The notes beneath the pieces are model-generated. The model was not told the origin of the DNA. It did not search any database and saw only the letters and a list, made by a program, of their open reading frames with translations. A stretch of DNA of 64,000 bases from Ichthyophis bannanicus. Taxonomy: Eukaryota > Chordata > Amphibia > Gymnophiona > Ichthyophiidae. Positions 23,144-35,741 of the stretch are shown piece by piece (positions within the stretch are counted from its first letter, which is position 1; every line of letters starts with the position of its first letter). The position numbers were made by a program, and so were the translations under genes. The stretch is taken from NCBI GenBank assembly GCA_033557465.1, contig CM066048.1, positions 17,832,305-17,896,304 of the forward strand, read 5' to 3'.

Positions 23144-24659
23144 CTGGCTAATGGCAATATTCAGCCACTAACCCATTATCTCAGAGCAGTGAAAACGTTA
23201 GGCTCCTCTAACCTTCATCACTTTTATTAACCAAGTAGTAGCTGACTACCGCCGCTGTCCGGCCAACCCGGACATTCAGTGCCAGCGGCTAGATATGGCC
23301 CCAGTCTTGAGTATCTGGATGGAAAGTTCAGCAGCGACAGCTAACTGCTGTACAAGCGCTAGCCACTATTGCTTAATATCCCCTATCCCCCCTCCCGGTC
23401 TTCTGCACCTGCTGTCCAGGCTGATTTGCAGTCATAGGAGCTGCTCCTTCCTCCTAATCTGGGCAGCTGCCGCTCCCTTCTGCAGCACAAGGTTGCATCT
23501 TGAATGGTGGTGCCCCACATGGTTCACACAGCAGCACAGGCCACTATGGAGACAGATCCTTTTGGGAACCTGCCAGGTATTTGTGACTTGGATTGGCCAC
23601 TGTTGGAAACAGGCTACTGGGCTTGATGGACCATTGGTCTGACCCAGTGTGGCATATCTTATTTCCTTAGCACTGTCATTCAAGAAGGCCCTACAAAAGG
23701 GAGAAGGAATGAGATGTGCAAGTCAGCTTCAGGGGCAGCAACTGACCAGGTTAAAAAGTGCCAGCCAAACTTAGGGTAGTGAAGTGGGCATACTGACCAT
23801 GCTGTAGTGGTTGAGTATGATCCTTCTGCAGTGCTTGCCCTCCAGTGTGAGTAGGAATAGCATGCAGTGGGCTACACCTAGGACCAAGGCGATACTGGCC
23901 ACGGGGCTGCTAGAGATCTGGGTGGGTGTGTGTGGAGGAAAGTCAGGAATGGAGTATGTTTTGAGAAACCAAACAAGCTTTGCAGTTCTGGTCCAGGCCC
24001 TCCTCCACTCCTCTTTGGTTGGTGGAGTATAGGGACCTCCACTGGCCTCTCAACTCTAGCTGACTTCCCACCAGTTCTTTGGCCTGCGAGATCAGCCATG
24101 CTCAAGAATGCATGAGAAAGGCTCCAATCTCGTGTGTCCCATACACAGCGCATGAGACTTGGTATCTCTGTACATATCTCATCTCTGGCTGTGACTTTCT
24201 GATGTCAAAAGGAACAATGCAGTAGCACTGGTCATCCACTGGAAAGTCTATAAATACAAAGGGTAACATTCAACCTGTGGCGGTCAGTGTATTCTTTTTT
24301 TTTAAACACTGACTGCTGCAGATAAAAAAAAATCTGGAAATTCAGCAGCAATAGCTAGATAGTGGCTGCAATTGAATATCCAAATTATGCAGGTACGATC
24401 CAGATAGTGGTTACCCATCGCTACTATCTGGATAACATAACCGCCTAACACTTAGGACAGTACTGAACACCCTAGTGCCAAGGCAGTCTCTAATGATATT
24501 CAGTGGCACTATCCAGATAATGGCACCGAACATTTATCCAGGTAGCACTACTGAGCTAAAGCTTTGAATATTGGTCCCTAACTTCGCTGGGCTAGGAAAC
24601 CATTGGGACCATGGCCTTAACTGTGCAGAATGAAGATACTGCAGCTGCAATCGATAAAA
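23144..24659. other. No gene seen; old repeats
   Basis: Apart from the CR1 tail at 23559-23668 this stretch holds no supported gene. Around 23144-23340 and 24240-24600 phrases such as ATATTCAG, CTATCTGGATAA and TATCCAGATAATGG recur. They are also found at 10980-11230 and 22730-22800, which points to an old dispersed repeat of unknown class. Confidence 0.5.
23559..23668 (+). mobile_element. CR1 LINE 3' end fragment
   Basis: GGATTGGCCACTGTTGGAAAC, CTGGGCTTGATGGACC and GACCCAGTGTGGCATATCTTAT follow one another as at the 3' ends of the CR1 copies at 25471-28724 (inverted) and 47303-47798. Severe 5' truncation is usual for CR1. Confidence 0.8.
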
Positions 24660-25039
24660 AACTCGAAGGTCATGTCACAGTTCACAAAGTGAGAGAGCAA
24701 TGGCTGCCTCTATAGCCAACCTTCGCTCTGTGTCGATTGACGACATCTACAAAGCAGCCGCTTGGTCTTCAGTCCACACCTTTTCAGCCCATTACTGCTT
24801 GGAGAAGGACTCCCATCGGGATGCTTCATGTGGTCAGGCTGTTCTCCAGCATCTCTTTCAGATTTAGAACAACTCCTACTCTCCCGTCCCAGGTTTCGAT
24901 ACCAGAGATCCTTGGGAGGAAGCATGACCCTTCTCAACCTGGGTTTCACAGCTTTCTGGGGTCATCTCCTTGGCATCTCTAAGCTTGGGAGTCCCCATAT
25001 TTGAAGACTACATTCCTGCTTGTTCCTGGAGATAGCGTA
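24660..25039 (+). mobile_element. DIRS fragment D: recombinase C-terminus and half of an internal complementary region
   Basis: From 24660 to the stop at 24867 the + strand encodes the recombinase end, with GHVTVHKVRA (the conserved His-x-x-Arg region is altered here), ANLRSVSIDDIYKAAAW and HYCLEKDSHRDA. It is followed by the usual spacer and the internal complementary region up to CTGGAGATAGCGTA. Instead of continuing into the second half of that region, the sequence turns directly into the 5' tip of copy E. Confidence 0.82.
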
Positions 25040-25230
25040 CATCTCCAGGAACAAGCAGGAATGTAGTCTTCACATATGGGTATCGTCGGTAACGACGGAG
25101 CCTGCGCGGGATCGCTCCCCAGCATCCAATAGGAACGCTTTTGGGAGCATCCCTCAGCACATGCGCTGCCTTCCCGCTTGTCCCTCTTCAGTTCTTCGTT
25201 TTCCACAGAGCCGACAGGACACATACTCTG
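25040..25230 (+). repeat. DIRS-E 5' inverted terminal repeat
   Basis: Starts ACATCTCCAGGAACAAGCAG and matches, in inverted form, the right end of copy F (to 58165) and 37600-37786 of copy E itself. It contains an inner palindrome-like TATCGTCGGTAACGACGG. Confidence 0.83.
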
Positions 25231-25470
25231 TCACCGCAGAAAATATCTTCTTTAAACTTGTTTTCTTGTAGTCACGCCTGCCTCTGCATGACACCTACGG
25301 TACCACCGGTTCTTTCTTTTTTTCTAAAAAAAATAAAATAAATAATAATATCTAGTTTTGAACTGTTTCTCTTCAGAAACATTTTCTTTTGGTGCTAGGT
25401 GCCATTTTGGGCATTAGGTGCCATTTTTCCCAAAAGATGGAAAAACCAGCTAGTGGTTTTAAAAAATGTA

Positions 25471-28400
25471 CATAAGAACATAAGATATGCCATACTAGGT
25501 CAGACCAAGGTCCATCCAGCCCAGTATCCTGTTTCCAACAGTGGCCAATCTAGGTCATACGTACCTAGCAGTTTCCCCAAAAGACACAGGTTCCGCAATG
25601 CTTGTACTGGGTCAAGCATTGATATCCTGGGTCCCTTCTTAATAATGGTTTATGGACCTTTCCTCCAGGAACTTGTCCAAACCTTTTTTAAACCCAGCTA
25701 CACTAACAGCCTTTACTACATCCTCCAGTAACAAATTCCAGAGTTTGTTACACGGTGAGTGAAGAAATATTTTATTTTATTAGTTTTAAATAGTTTACCC
25801 TGTAGCTTCATTGCATGTCCCCTAGTCTTTCTATATTCTGATAACGTAAACAATCGAAATACGTTTACCCGTTCCACTCCGTTCATTAATTTATAGACTT
25901 CTATCATATCTCCCCTCAGCCGTCTCTTTTCCAGGTTAAAGAGCCCTAACCTTTTTAGCCTTTCTTCATAGGAGTATCCTTCCATCCCCTTTACCATTTT
26001 GGTGGCTCTTCTCTGAACCTTTTCTAATAACGCTATATCCTTTTTAAGATACGGCGACCAGAATTGCACACAATATTCAAGGTGCGGTCTCACCATGGAA
26101 CGATATAGAGGCATTATAATATCTTTTGTTTTATTTTCCATTCCTTTCCTTATGATACCTAGCATTCTATTTGCTCTCTTGGCTGCCCCTGCACACTGGG
26201 CCGAGGGTTTTAACATGTTATCCACAATGACGCCTAAATCTTTTTCCTGGGTGGTGGTTCCTAATGTGGAACCTTGCATCGTGTAACCATAGTTTGGGTT
26301 ATTCTTACCTAGGTGCATAACTTTGCACTTGTCCACCTTAAATTTCATCTGCCATTTTGATGCCCAGTCTTCCAATTTATCAAGATCCTCTTGCAATTTT
26401 CCACAATCCTCTTGGGTTTTAACAACTTTAAATAGTTTTGTCATCTGCAAATTTGATAACCTCACTCGTTATTCCACTTTCCAGGTCATTTATGAATATG
26501 TCAAAAAGCAGTGGACCCAGCACAGATCCCTGGGGTACACCACTATTCATTTTTCTCCAATGGGAAAATTGGCCATTTAGCCCAACCCTCTGCTTTCTAT
26601 CTTTTAACCAGTTCTTGATCCTCCTATCCTATAACTCTTTAGTTTTGCCAAAAGTCTCTGATGAAGGACCTTGTCAAAGGCTTTCTGAAAGTCCAGATAA
26701 ACTATATCAACCGACTCACCTTTGTCCACCTGTTTATTCACACTTTCAAAAAAACATAATAGATTAGTAAGAAAAGATCTTCCTTGTCTAAAACCATGTT
26801 GGCTGTCTCCCATTCGGCCATGACTATCTACATGCTGAGTAATTTTATTCTTTATGATTGTTTCTACCATTTTTCCCGGTACTGAGGTGAGGCTCACTGG
26901 TCTGTAGTTTCCCGGATCACCCCTGGAACCCTTTTTAAAAATTGGCGTTACATTGGCGATCCTCCAATCCAAAGGTATTACAGATGATTTTAATTAAAAT
27001 TCACAGATTACTAATAGAAGGTCTATAATCTCATATTTCAGTTCTTTCAACACCCTTGGATGTATACCATCCAGCCCAGGTGATTTGCTACTCTTCAGTT
27101 TATCTAATAGTTGTAATACATCTTCCCGATGTATCGATATTTTCTTCAATTCTTCCACACCTTTAAATACCACTTCAGTCATGGGTAACATCCCTACATC
27201 TTCCTCAGTAAAGACCGAAGCAAAGAATTCATTCAGTCTCTCCGCTATCGCCTTGTCACCTCTTAGTGCCCCTTTAACTCCTCTATCATCTAATGAACCA
27301 ACTGACTCTCTCACAGATTTTTTGCTACGAATGTACTTGAAAAAAATCTTTATTTTGCGTTTTTGCTTCCGCAGCAAGCTTCTTTTCAAATTCCCCCTTT
27401 GCCTGCTTTATCAATGCCTTGCATTTGACTTGCCAGTGCTTGTGCTGTTTCCAGGTTTCGTCGTTTGGCTCTTTTTTTCCATTTCCTGAAAGATGCTTTT
27501 TTGGCAACAACAGCCTCTCTGACCTCACCTTTAAACCATGCTGGCAGTTTTTTGGACTTCCTTCTACTTTTCTTAAAGTGTGGAATACAGCTGGTCTGGG
27601 CTTCCAAGATAGTATTTTTCAACACCCAAGCTTGATGTAAGTCTTTAACCTTTGCAACTGCTCCTTTTAGTTTTTTCTTAACTGTTTTCCTCATTTTATC
27701 ATAGTCTCCCTTTCGAAAGTTAAAAGGTAGTACTGTGGATTTCCTTACTATCCCTCCTCCACTAATTAAATCAAAGGTGATCATGCTATGATCACTATTG
27801 CCAAGTGGCCCCAACACCCTTATCTCTTGCACTAGATCTGGTGTTCCACTAAGGACTAGGTCTAATATGGCTTCCCCTCTGGTCGGTTCATGAACCAGCT
27901 GCTCCAAGAAGCAGTCATTTGTCATCTAGGAACTTTATCTCCCTAGCATGTCCTGCCGTGACACTGACCCAGTCGATACCGGGGTAATTGAAATCACCCA
28001 TTATTATTACTGCGCTATAACTTTTGTTAGCTTCCTTGATTTCTTTGAGCATTTCATCATCCATTTGTTCATGCTGGCCAGGCAGTCGATAGTACACCCC
28101 CACTGCCATCGCCTTCCCCTTTTTACATGGAATTTCAATCCATAGAGATTCTACAGCAAATTTTGTTTCCTGCAAAACTTTAATCCTTTCTGACTCAATG
28201 CTCTCTCTAACATAGAGCGCAACCCCTCCAACAATTTGATCAGCTGTATCATTACGATATAGTTTGTATCCAGGTATCACAGTGTCCCACTGGTTGTCCT
28301 CCTTCCACTATGTCTCTGATATCCCAATCATATCTAACCTCTCATTTAGTGCTATATATTCTAACTCTCCCATCTTATTTTTTAGACGTCTAGCATTTGC

Positions 28401-28724
28401 ATACAAGCATTTTAGAGACTGTATTTTATTCATATTAATTTGGCTGTTGGTAGACATGGGTAATTTGGGATCTTTAAGCTCTGTCTGCTCCATACTCAAA
28501 GGCATTTGGACTACTTTACTCTTTTTTGGAACCTCTCTGCTTTTGGTAGTATCCTTCAAGGATACATTCTTACGAAACATCCGCTCTTGGGCGACTGTCG
28601 GCTTTCCCCTATTATCTAGTTTAAAAGCTGTTCTATCTCCTTTTTAAAGGTTAATGCCAGCAGCCTGGTTCCATCCCGGTTAAGGTGAAGCCCATCCCTT
28701 CGGAAGAGCCTCTCCTTTCCCCAG
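25471..28724 (-). mobile_element. CR1-type LINE inserted in DIRS-E Gag
   Basis: On the - strand it has, in order, the end of a first reading frame (GDGLHLNRDGTRLLA, recalling the esterase-like His motif of CR1 ORF1), endonuclease, reverse transcriptase and a 3' end with the octamer-like repeat CTTATGTTCTTATG. Flanking AATGTA occurs on both sides (25465-25470, 28725-28730), a probable 6-bp target duplication. Its 5' end is truncated. Confidence 0.88.
25716..28580 (-). pseudogene. CR1 ORF2 endonuclease-reverse transcriptase, frameshifted
   Basis: Endonuclease of the APE type in 28580-27386: CLYANARRLKNK, IGGVALYV-like VGGVALYVRES, MGDFNYPGIDW and LGNSDHSMI. Reverse transcriptase in 27389-25716: SSKSPGLDGIHP, NYRPVSLTSVPGK, GFRQGRS, VYLDFQKAFDKV, then the ADD motif region near 26450 in a broken frame, and the C-terminal [16 protein letters not shown] typical of CR1. 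Several stops and frame changes. Function when intact: target-primed reverse transcription. Confidence 0.85.
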
Positions 28725-30627
28725 AATGTACTAAATGTGGTGGTACCATCTCTGTCACTGACACCCATGACTGGTGTCTAAAATGTTTAGGCCCTGACCA
28801 TTCTCCATCTGAGTGTTCCACCTGTATGAGGATAACTAAAAGAGGAAGACAGAACCGAGCTGCAAAGCTCGGTACCCTCTTTTCTTCGGATACCAGGTGC
28901 ATTACATCGACGTCTTCAAGAGCCTCATCTTCCTCCCATGGATCTCAGGTAACTAAACATAACAGACGGTCCTCAAAGGGTAGCTCTCCTTCAAAGCATC
29001 GAGAGGCCATTGGCATTGCCCTTGAGGAAACTACACTGGCAAAACAGCCCCAGCGGGAGGCTTTGGCCTCCAAAGCATCAATGGGGTTCCAGGATGTTCG
29101 AGGCTTCGACTGGTGCCATGCTCAGGGGTTCTGGCCGCTTTTATCGGTACCGATGCCCAGGCATTGGCAGCATCGATAGACCAGAGATTCCTCGCTATCG
29201 AACGCAGTCTTGCAGCTGCGATACCGTTGACACCGGTGGTTCAACGGGCACCAGTACCGATGCCGGTACCAGCACCGATGGTACTGGCCCCGGTGAGAAT
29301 CCTTCCCATGCCGACTTTCTCTGTCATTGACAGATTGGTACCGGACCAATTCGGTACCGACTTCTATCGATACTGAGACCGTGCTTTGCATGAACATTGG
29401 GATCAGAGATATTTCGAATCCTCCGATTCCGATGACTCTGATAATTCTGCCGGTACCAGAGTGTTTCTCCCGGAAGACTCCTCTTCTTTCCAACGCAGAA
29501 TGTCTCCTCCGGAAGACATATCTTTCCAGGATTTTATTCGTGATATGGCCCAAGGCCTTTCAATCACGGTAGCTCCTGAAAAAGAACCTAGATCAAAGAA
29601 ATTGGAAATTCTCCATTACCCTAAGACTCCCAAGGAGGCAGCCACTCTGCCCATTCATGAAATTCTTCATGATTTGATGCTCAGAATGTGGGAGACACCT
29701 TTGACCACATCTCCTCATTCTAGGAGACTTGATACCATGTATCGAGTTCCACCATGTCCTGGTTTTCAAAAGACTCAGCTGCCACACCATTCAATGGTAG
29801 TGGAGTCAGCCATGCGTAGGATGAAAAGTGCAAAGAGACATGCATCCAATCCACCAGGTCGTGAATGCAGGACTCTTGATGCTTTTGGGCGTCAAACTTT
29901 TCAGGCTTCCATGCTTTCAGCTAGGATCAGCTCATATATTTTATATATGGGAATGTTCCTCAAAGAGGTCACAGGAGATTTGGAGCTTATGAGCCCCCTT
30001 CTTCCTGAGGACAAACAGGACTATCTTACTCTTGTCAAGCATGCTCAAGATGTCTCCAAGTTTGTAAACCGTGCAGCCTTTGACTGCTTTAAATGCATCA
30101 GCAGAACCTCTGCTATTGCCATTGGTGCACGTCGGATTGCCTGGCTTCAGGCATCAGACTTGGAGATTTGGGTACAGGATAAATTGGGAAACATCCCTTG
30201 CACAGGAGAAAACCTCTTTGGCAAGAATTGGCAGGAGAAGGCTAATGAGATAGATTGGCTGGAGTGGCTGTAGATTTTGACAAAAAGAAACCCTATAAAA
30301 TACCCTTTTTCAGCAAAAAGAGGAAGTTTTATCCGTCCTATACCCAGCAAGGGCAAGCTCAGAGTCAAGGTGCCCAGAAGGGTCAACAACAACAATCCAG
30401 ACAAAAGAAGCCAAAAGGCCTTAGAGTTCAACCAGCTCCACAGGCCCAGCCCCCTCAAGGGCTTTGACTCCTTCATAGAGAACTTAGCCTTCCTGCCTCT
30501 GAAAGGTCCAGAACCCCTAAACATTCCAGGCAGGTTGTGTCATTTTGCCAACAGATGGCACCAAATAGCAGCAGAAAACTGGACTCTACCCATTGTGGGA
30601 TAGGGGTACAAGCTTCATTTTCACAAT

Positions 30628-32366
30628 ATGCCCCCTCCTACAATCGTAAGACAGTTCAATTCCGAAACCTCTACAAGCAATCTACTGGATCAAGAGGTCT
30701 CAACACTCCTTGCTCAAAGAGCAATAGAGGAGGTGCCCATTCTTCAACAGGGTGCAGGGTTCTACTCACCCTATTTTCTTATTCCAAAGAAAACAGGAGG
30801 ACAGACCCATTCTAGATCTCAGAGAATTGAACAAATATCTGTTCCGAGAAAAGTTTAAAATGATTTCTCTGGGAACTCTTCTGCCATACCTTCAAAGTCA
30901 AGATTGGCTTTGTTCTCTAGATCTAAAGGATGCATATAATCACATTCTGATCCATCCAGATCACAGGAAATTCTTAAGATTCCTTTTCAAGGGAAAACAT
31001 TTCCAATACAGGGTTCTTCCCTTTGGTCTGGCTTCGGCACCAAGAGTATTCACGAAATGCATGGCAGTAGTAGCTGCATTCCTGCGAACCCTGGGGATAT
31101 TAGTCTTCCCTTACTTGGACGACTGACTCATTTGTCAGATAACACACCTTTGTATATAGTTTCCCCTATTTCCCAAGTTTATATCTCCTGTTAAATGTAA
31201 TTGACCAGACATATGTAAATTGTCGGATGTTTTTGTTCAATGTAAACCGCGCTGATGTCTAATAGTGCGGTATATAAGAATTGTTAATAAATAAATAAAT
31301 TTGAGCCCCCATGGTTCCAGAAGCCAGCTTTGCACTGTCTCGCACAATGCAAATCCTTCAATACTTTGGATTGGTCATAAACCTCCCAAAATCCCAATTT
31401 GCTCCATCTTAGTCCCTAGAGTTCATAGGAGCTCATCTAGATACCAGACAGTCAAGGGCTTTTCTCCAAAAACCCCGCTGTCTTCGTATAATGCAGATAG
31501 CTTTTCAAGCAGCGGTGAAGTCCTACCTAACTGCTCGAGAACTACTACAACTATTGGGACATATGGCATCCACAGTTCATGTGGTTCCCTACACTCGCCT
31601 TCATATGCGAGCAGCCCAGTGGACCCTATCCACACAGTGGACACAGGCCGTCTGTTGGACAAGATATCAAACTCACAACGACTGATCTTGTCCCTACAAT
31701 GGTGGCAATCACTGGAAAATCTTCTAGTGGGCTCTCCTTTCCAGCAACTCCTATTCCAGGCCACCCTAACAACAGATGCATCACAAGTGGGATGGGGAGC
31801 ACATCTGCATCATCTCTCTACCCAAGGTACCTGGACTCCACAGGAGGCTTGTCTTCACATAAATCTCCTGGAACTCAGAGCAATCTATCTAGCTCTTTGA
31901 GTATTGCATGCCCAGCTCAGCTACAAGACAGTCCTAATCCAAACGGACAATCAAGTAGCTATGTTCTACATGAACAAGCAGGGGGGGAACAGGCTCTCTG
32001 TCGTTATGCAACGAAGCTTTACGACTATGGGCCCTCGCCAGAGAGCATCAAATTCACCTTCTTGTGGTATATCTTCCAGGCATTCAAAACCTTTGGGCAG
32101 ACAAACTCAGCTGAGTACTGCTGCCTCACGAATAGTCTCTCCACCTAGACCAGGTGGCCAAGATATTTCAGATCTGGGGAACCACAGACATAGACCTATT
32201 TGCAAGTCCACTGAATGCCAAACTTCCACGGTTCTGTTCCAGGATTCCGGCTCAAAATTGCCAGGCAAGGGACGCCTTCCTTCTTCACTGGGGTCACGAC
32301 TTCCTCTATGCCTTCCCACCCATTCCCCTCATCCCCAAAACACTCTTCGCTTCAGAGAGACAGAGA
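30628..32366 (+). pseudogene. DIRS-E reverse transcriptase-RNase H, interrupted
   Basis: RT: FYSPYFLIPKKTGG, LDLKDAYNHILIHPD, LPFGLASAPRVFTKC and YLDD at 31113-31124. The Trp of YLDDW is a stop (TGA 31124-31126), and an L2 tail is inserted just beyond it. RNase H continues from about 31304 with LLGHMASTVHVVP, LTTDASQVGWGAHL, LIQTDNQVAMFYMNKQGG and the DLFASPLNAKLP segment, in shifting frames, to the L2 insertion at 32368. Inactive. Confidence 0.82.
31134..31302 (+). mobile_element. L2 LINE 3' end fragment (about 170 bp)
   Basis: Inserted after the RT YLDD codons of copy E. It ends TGTAAACCGCGCTGATG, GGTATATAAGAATTG and (AATA)n, the same tail as the SINE at 22845. ATTT on both sides may be a short target duplication. 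Confidence 0.75.
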
Positions 32367-32367
32367 T

Positions 32368-32690
32368 TCAGCCTCCGCCACCTCCCGCAGACCTCCGAAG
32401 CTCCCCCAATCGGGGTAGAGCGCCTGAGCGGGACATCCTCCCTCTCAGAAGCTCCTGCCCAATCGGGGCAGTGGGAGCAACAGAAGGGATAGTTTAAAAG
32501 CGGCGCCCCAGCAAACGGGGAGCCGCTTCAGCCTCCACCACCCCCCGCCGACCTCCGAAGCTCCCCCGATCGGGGTAGAGCGCCTGAGCGGGAAATCCTC
32601 CCACTCAGAAGCTCCTGCCAATCGGGGCAGTGGGAGCAACAGAAGGGACAGTTTAAAAGCAGTGCCCCAGCAGGGCAGGCCCATGCCTGA
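32368..32690 (+). promoter_or_regulatory. L2 copy 1 tandem 5' units, promoter-like
   Basis: Two units with a 160-bp period (TCAGCCTCC at 32368 and 32528). Each holds CCCAATCGGGG or CCAATCGGGG (CCAAT box), GGGAGCAACAGAAGG and TTTAAAAGCGG/TTTAAAAGCAG (TATA-like). The same wording, CCAATCxGGxCAGTGGGAG followed by TTAAAGCGGCG, occurs in the 131-bp units of the L2 at 52234-56994. The promoter role is inferred from motifs and position. Confidence 0.65.
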
Positions 32691-32926
32691 GGGCCTTGCT
32701 AGAGGGCCCTTTGGCGTGGCCCTTAGGTGCGGCCACAAAAGAACAGCCGAAGCCTATCCACAAACAAAGCAACCCACAGACTACAGCAACAAGCCGTCAG
32801 CATACACCAGCTCACACAACAAAACCCAAGCAAGCTGAGACAACAAAAAACAACCACCCAACACCCTGAGGAAACCAACGCAGAAGACCAACCCAGCCCC
32901 AGGACACACAGGCACATCTAGAAACC

Positions 32927-35741
32927 ATGCCACCCTTCCTAGCCCCAATCTACTTCCTAGCACCATTCCTAACCCTTTATCCCTCCACCACCAACACGCT
33001 CTCTAACATCACCAAACATCCCTCCCATTCAAACCTCAAGCACCAACAACCTCCCACCTACATGGGGCAAAACCCAAACTCCGCCCACACCAATCGATAC
33101 CCCCAATCACCCAAACAGCAACCCTCTCTCCATCACACTAATAAATGCTCGCTCAGTCAGAAACAAATACCACATGCTCCAAGACCTAATCACAACCGAA
33201 AAGATCAACATCCTATGCATAACCGAAACATGGCTCACAGACACCGACACTGTGCTCATGAACCAACTAACACCAAACGGATCACCACTGCACTCAAACC
33301 CACACCAAAGGAGGAGGAGTAGCCATCATTGTGAGAGCCAACCTCCATCTCAGAAACCACGCCGCGGAAACAACCAATGAAGTGGACATGCTCACCCTCA
33401 CCAAGAAGCACCTCTCCATATGCCTAATTTACCGAGCAACCACCTTGAGCACTGACCTATCAGGCATACTACAACACATCTGAGAGCACCATCTCCACAA
33501 AAGAGCAAATAATCCTTGGAGACTGCAACCTCCCATCACTCCAAGACAATTATGCTGAAGCCTTCATCAGCGCCATGGAAGTAATGAACCTAACGCAGAT
33601 CATACACGAACCAACACATGAAAAAGGGAATACACTTGACCTCATATTCCTGAACTCCCAAAATGCCACCTCATACAAAAACCCAGAGATAAAGTGTGTA
33701 CCATGGTCAGACCACTATCTCATCAACATCTCCCACATCTACCAACACACCAACGTTAAAGAGAACAAACAACATACAAGAAGATTTAAACCATTCATCA
33801 AAGAGGACTTCCTGGCACAAATACTACCTAAGCTCCAAACAAGATCCATTGATATCAATGATCTAATCTTAAACTGGAATACTACAATCTCCTCTGCATT
33901 CCATGCAACAGCAACCAGCACCAAAAACCAAACGTACCTCAACAAAAGCCCGATGGTTCACCCCCACCCTACGGAGACTAAAAACCAAACTCAGGAGAGC
34001 GGAGAGAAGATGGAGAAAAACCAAAAAAGAAGAGGATAAAACAAAATACATGAATGAACTGGACGCTTACCACACGGAAACCGATAAAGCAAAAAGGACC
34101 TACCACTCAAAGATCATAAACATCTCAATAAACAAACCACGTGAGCTCTTCGGGATTGTCAAGAAGCTAACAAAAGCATCCAACCACTCCGACCAGCTAC
34201 CAAAAACATACCACCAGAACTACTAGCACACCAATACAAACAGCTTCAACAACTACAAAATCCACAACTGAATGCAGAAGCAACAACCCACCCTACTACC
34301 ATAAACGCAAACTGGAGCACATTTGAAACAATCACAAAACAAAAAATAGAATCCACCATCTCCTCCCTAAATACTACCACCTCCCCACTGGATCCCTGCC
34401 CTGCAGAATGGATAAAGAAATCCAAAGAGGACTTAAGCACACCTCTAACCTACATTGTTAATGAGTCCCTCAAACAAGGACGCATGCCAGACATCCTCAA
34501 AACCTCCATCATCCGCCCAACCCTAAAAAACCAAAACCTAGACCCCCTTGACCCTGCCTCCTTCAGACCCATAACAAGTCTTCCATTCACCACCAAAATC
34601 ATCGAGAAGACAGTCCAACAACAACTTCAGGACCACTTGGATGATAACAACATACTGGACCCACAACAACATGGTTTCCGTCCATTCCACGGAGTCGAGA
34701 CCCTCATGACATCATTAATGAACACCCTCATCAAGGGCACACAGACCAAGCACTCTGGATACGCTATGATCTTCCTAGATATATCTGCAGCCTTTGAACC
34801 ATCTCCCACAACATCCTCCGATACAGACTCCAAGAAATTGGCATCAAAAATGTTGTACTTCAATGGTTCCACTCCTACCTGAACAATAGACAACAACTAA
34901 TCCGCACAAACTTAGCAACCTCCCCCCCTTCCAGCAACACCAAGGAGTACCCCAAGGATCCACACTATCCGCCATGCTCTTCAATATCTACCTACAACCA
35001 CTCTGCTCAATCATACGTGCTCATAACATCAACTACCACATCTATGCAGATGACATAATGCTCTATGGACCAATCACAACCACCAACCCGGTGAACAACC
35101 ACCTATCAGACTGCTTCATAGAAGTCTCCAGCTGGCTACAAAGGAACAACCTATCCATCAACATAAAAAAAAACAAACAGAAGCCCTCATAGTAACCAAA
35201 GACCCAAACTTCACCCCACCTACGCACCTCAACTTAGGAGCCACACAAATACAAATTCAACCAGACATAAAATACCTTTGAGTCATCATAGACCAAGCGC
35301 TCACACTCAAACAACAGATCAAAAAAAACTACCGGAATAATATTCCACAAGGCTAAAACAGTGCAACGCCTAAGGCCCCTTATTGACCCACAGGACTTCA
35401 GGACAGTTATGCAAGCTATGATGCTCCCCCACCTGCACTACTGCAATATAATCTACCATGGACTGCCCGCCACCCACACTAACCCACTGCGAACAGCCTT
35501 AAATACCACAGCAAGAATTATCCAGAAAGCAAAAAAAAAACAAGATCACATCACCCCAGTCCTGAGAGAACTGCACATACTCCCTCTCGAAGCAAGAATC
35601 AAATACAAATCTGCCCTACTTATCCACAAAGCCCTCAACCAAACTCAGACTTCCCAGCGCCGCACTCTATTGCCCCAATCCACCCACAACAGAACAACCA
35701 GACAAACCACCAACACCACCCTCACCATTCCCCACGAATGA
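32927..35741 (+). pseudogene. L2 copy 1 ORF2 endonuclease-reverse transcriptase, frameshifted
   Basis: Begins near 32927 with a hydrophobic MPPFLAPIYFLAPFL. Endonuclease: NARSVRNK, LCITETWLTDTDT, SDHYLINI. RT: LDPCPAEWIKKSK, KTSIIRPTLKNQN, FRPITSLPF, GFRPFHGVETLM, MIFLDISAAFE (motif A, followed by a frameshift), PQGSTLSAML and YHIYADDIMLYG (motif C), then a C-terminal part with LHYCNIIYHGLP and LHILPLEARIKYK. About five frame breaks. Related to the intact ORF2 at 52548-55718. Confidence 0.85.

Larger units (their letters stand above)
25437..30490 (+). pseudogene. DIRS-E Gag-like protein, split by a CR1 insertion
   Basis: Starts at 25437 with MEKPASGFKKC. The CR1 interrupts at that Cys codon and the frame resumes at 28731 with TKCGGTISVTDTHDWCLKCL, the same zinc-finger-like CxxC...THDWCxxC block as copy F. 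After a frame change, 29386-30273 carries MSPPEDISFQDFIRDMAQGL, LMLRMWETP and the helical AAFDCFKCISRTSAIAIGARR domain. A deletion/frameshift near 30260 breaks the basic tail, which continues to about 30490 (KKPYKIPFFSKKRKFYPSY). Native length would be about 600 residues. Confidence 0.8.

Noticed and set aside
27085..27489. 134-residue + frame and others antisense to the CR1
   Set aside because: Shadow of CR1 ORF2 on the other strand.
28685..29179. Independent zinc-finger host gene
   Set aside because: The block is the continuation of DIRS-E Gag after the CR1, matching the Gag start of copy F.
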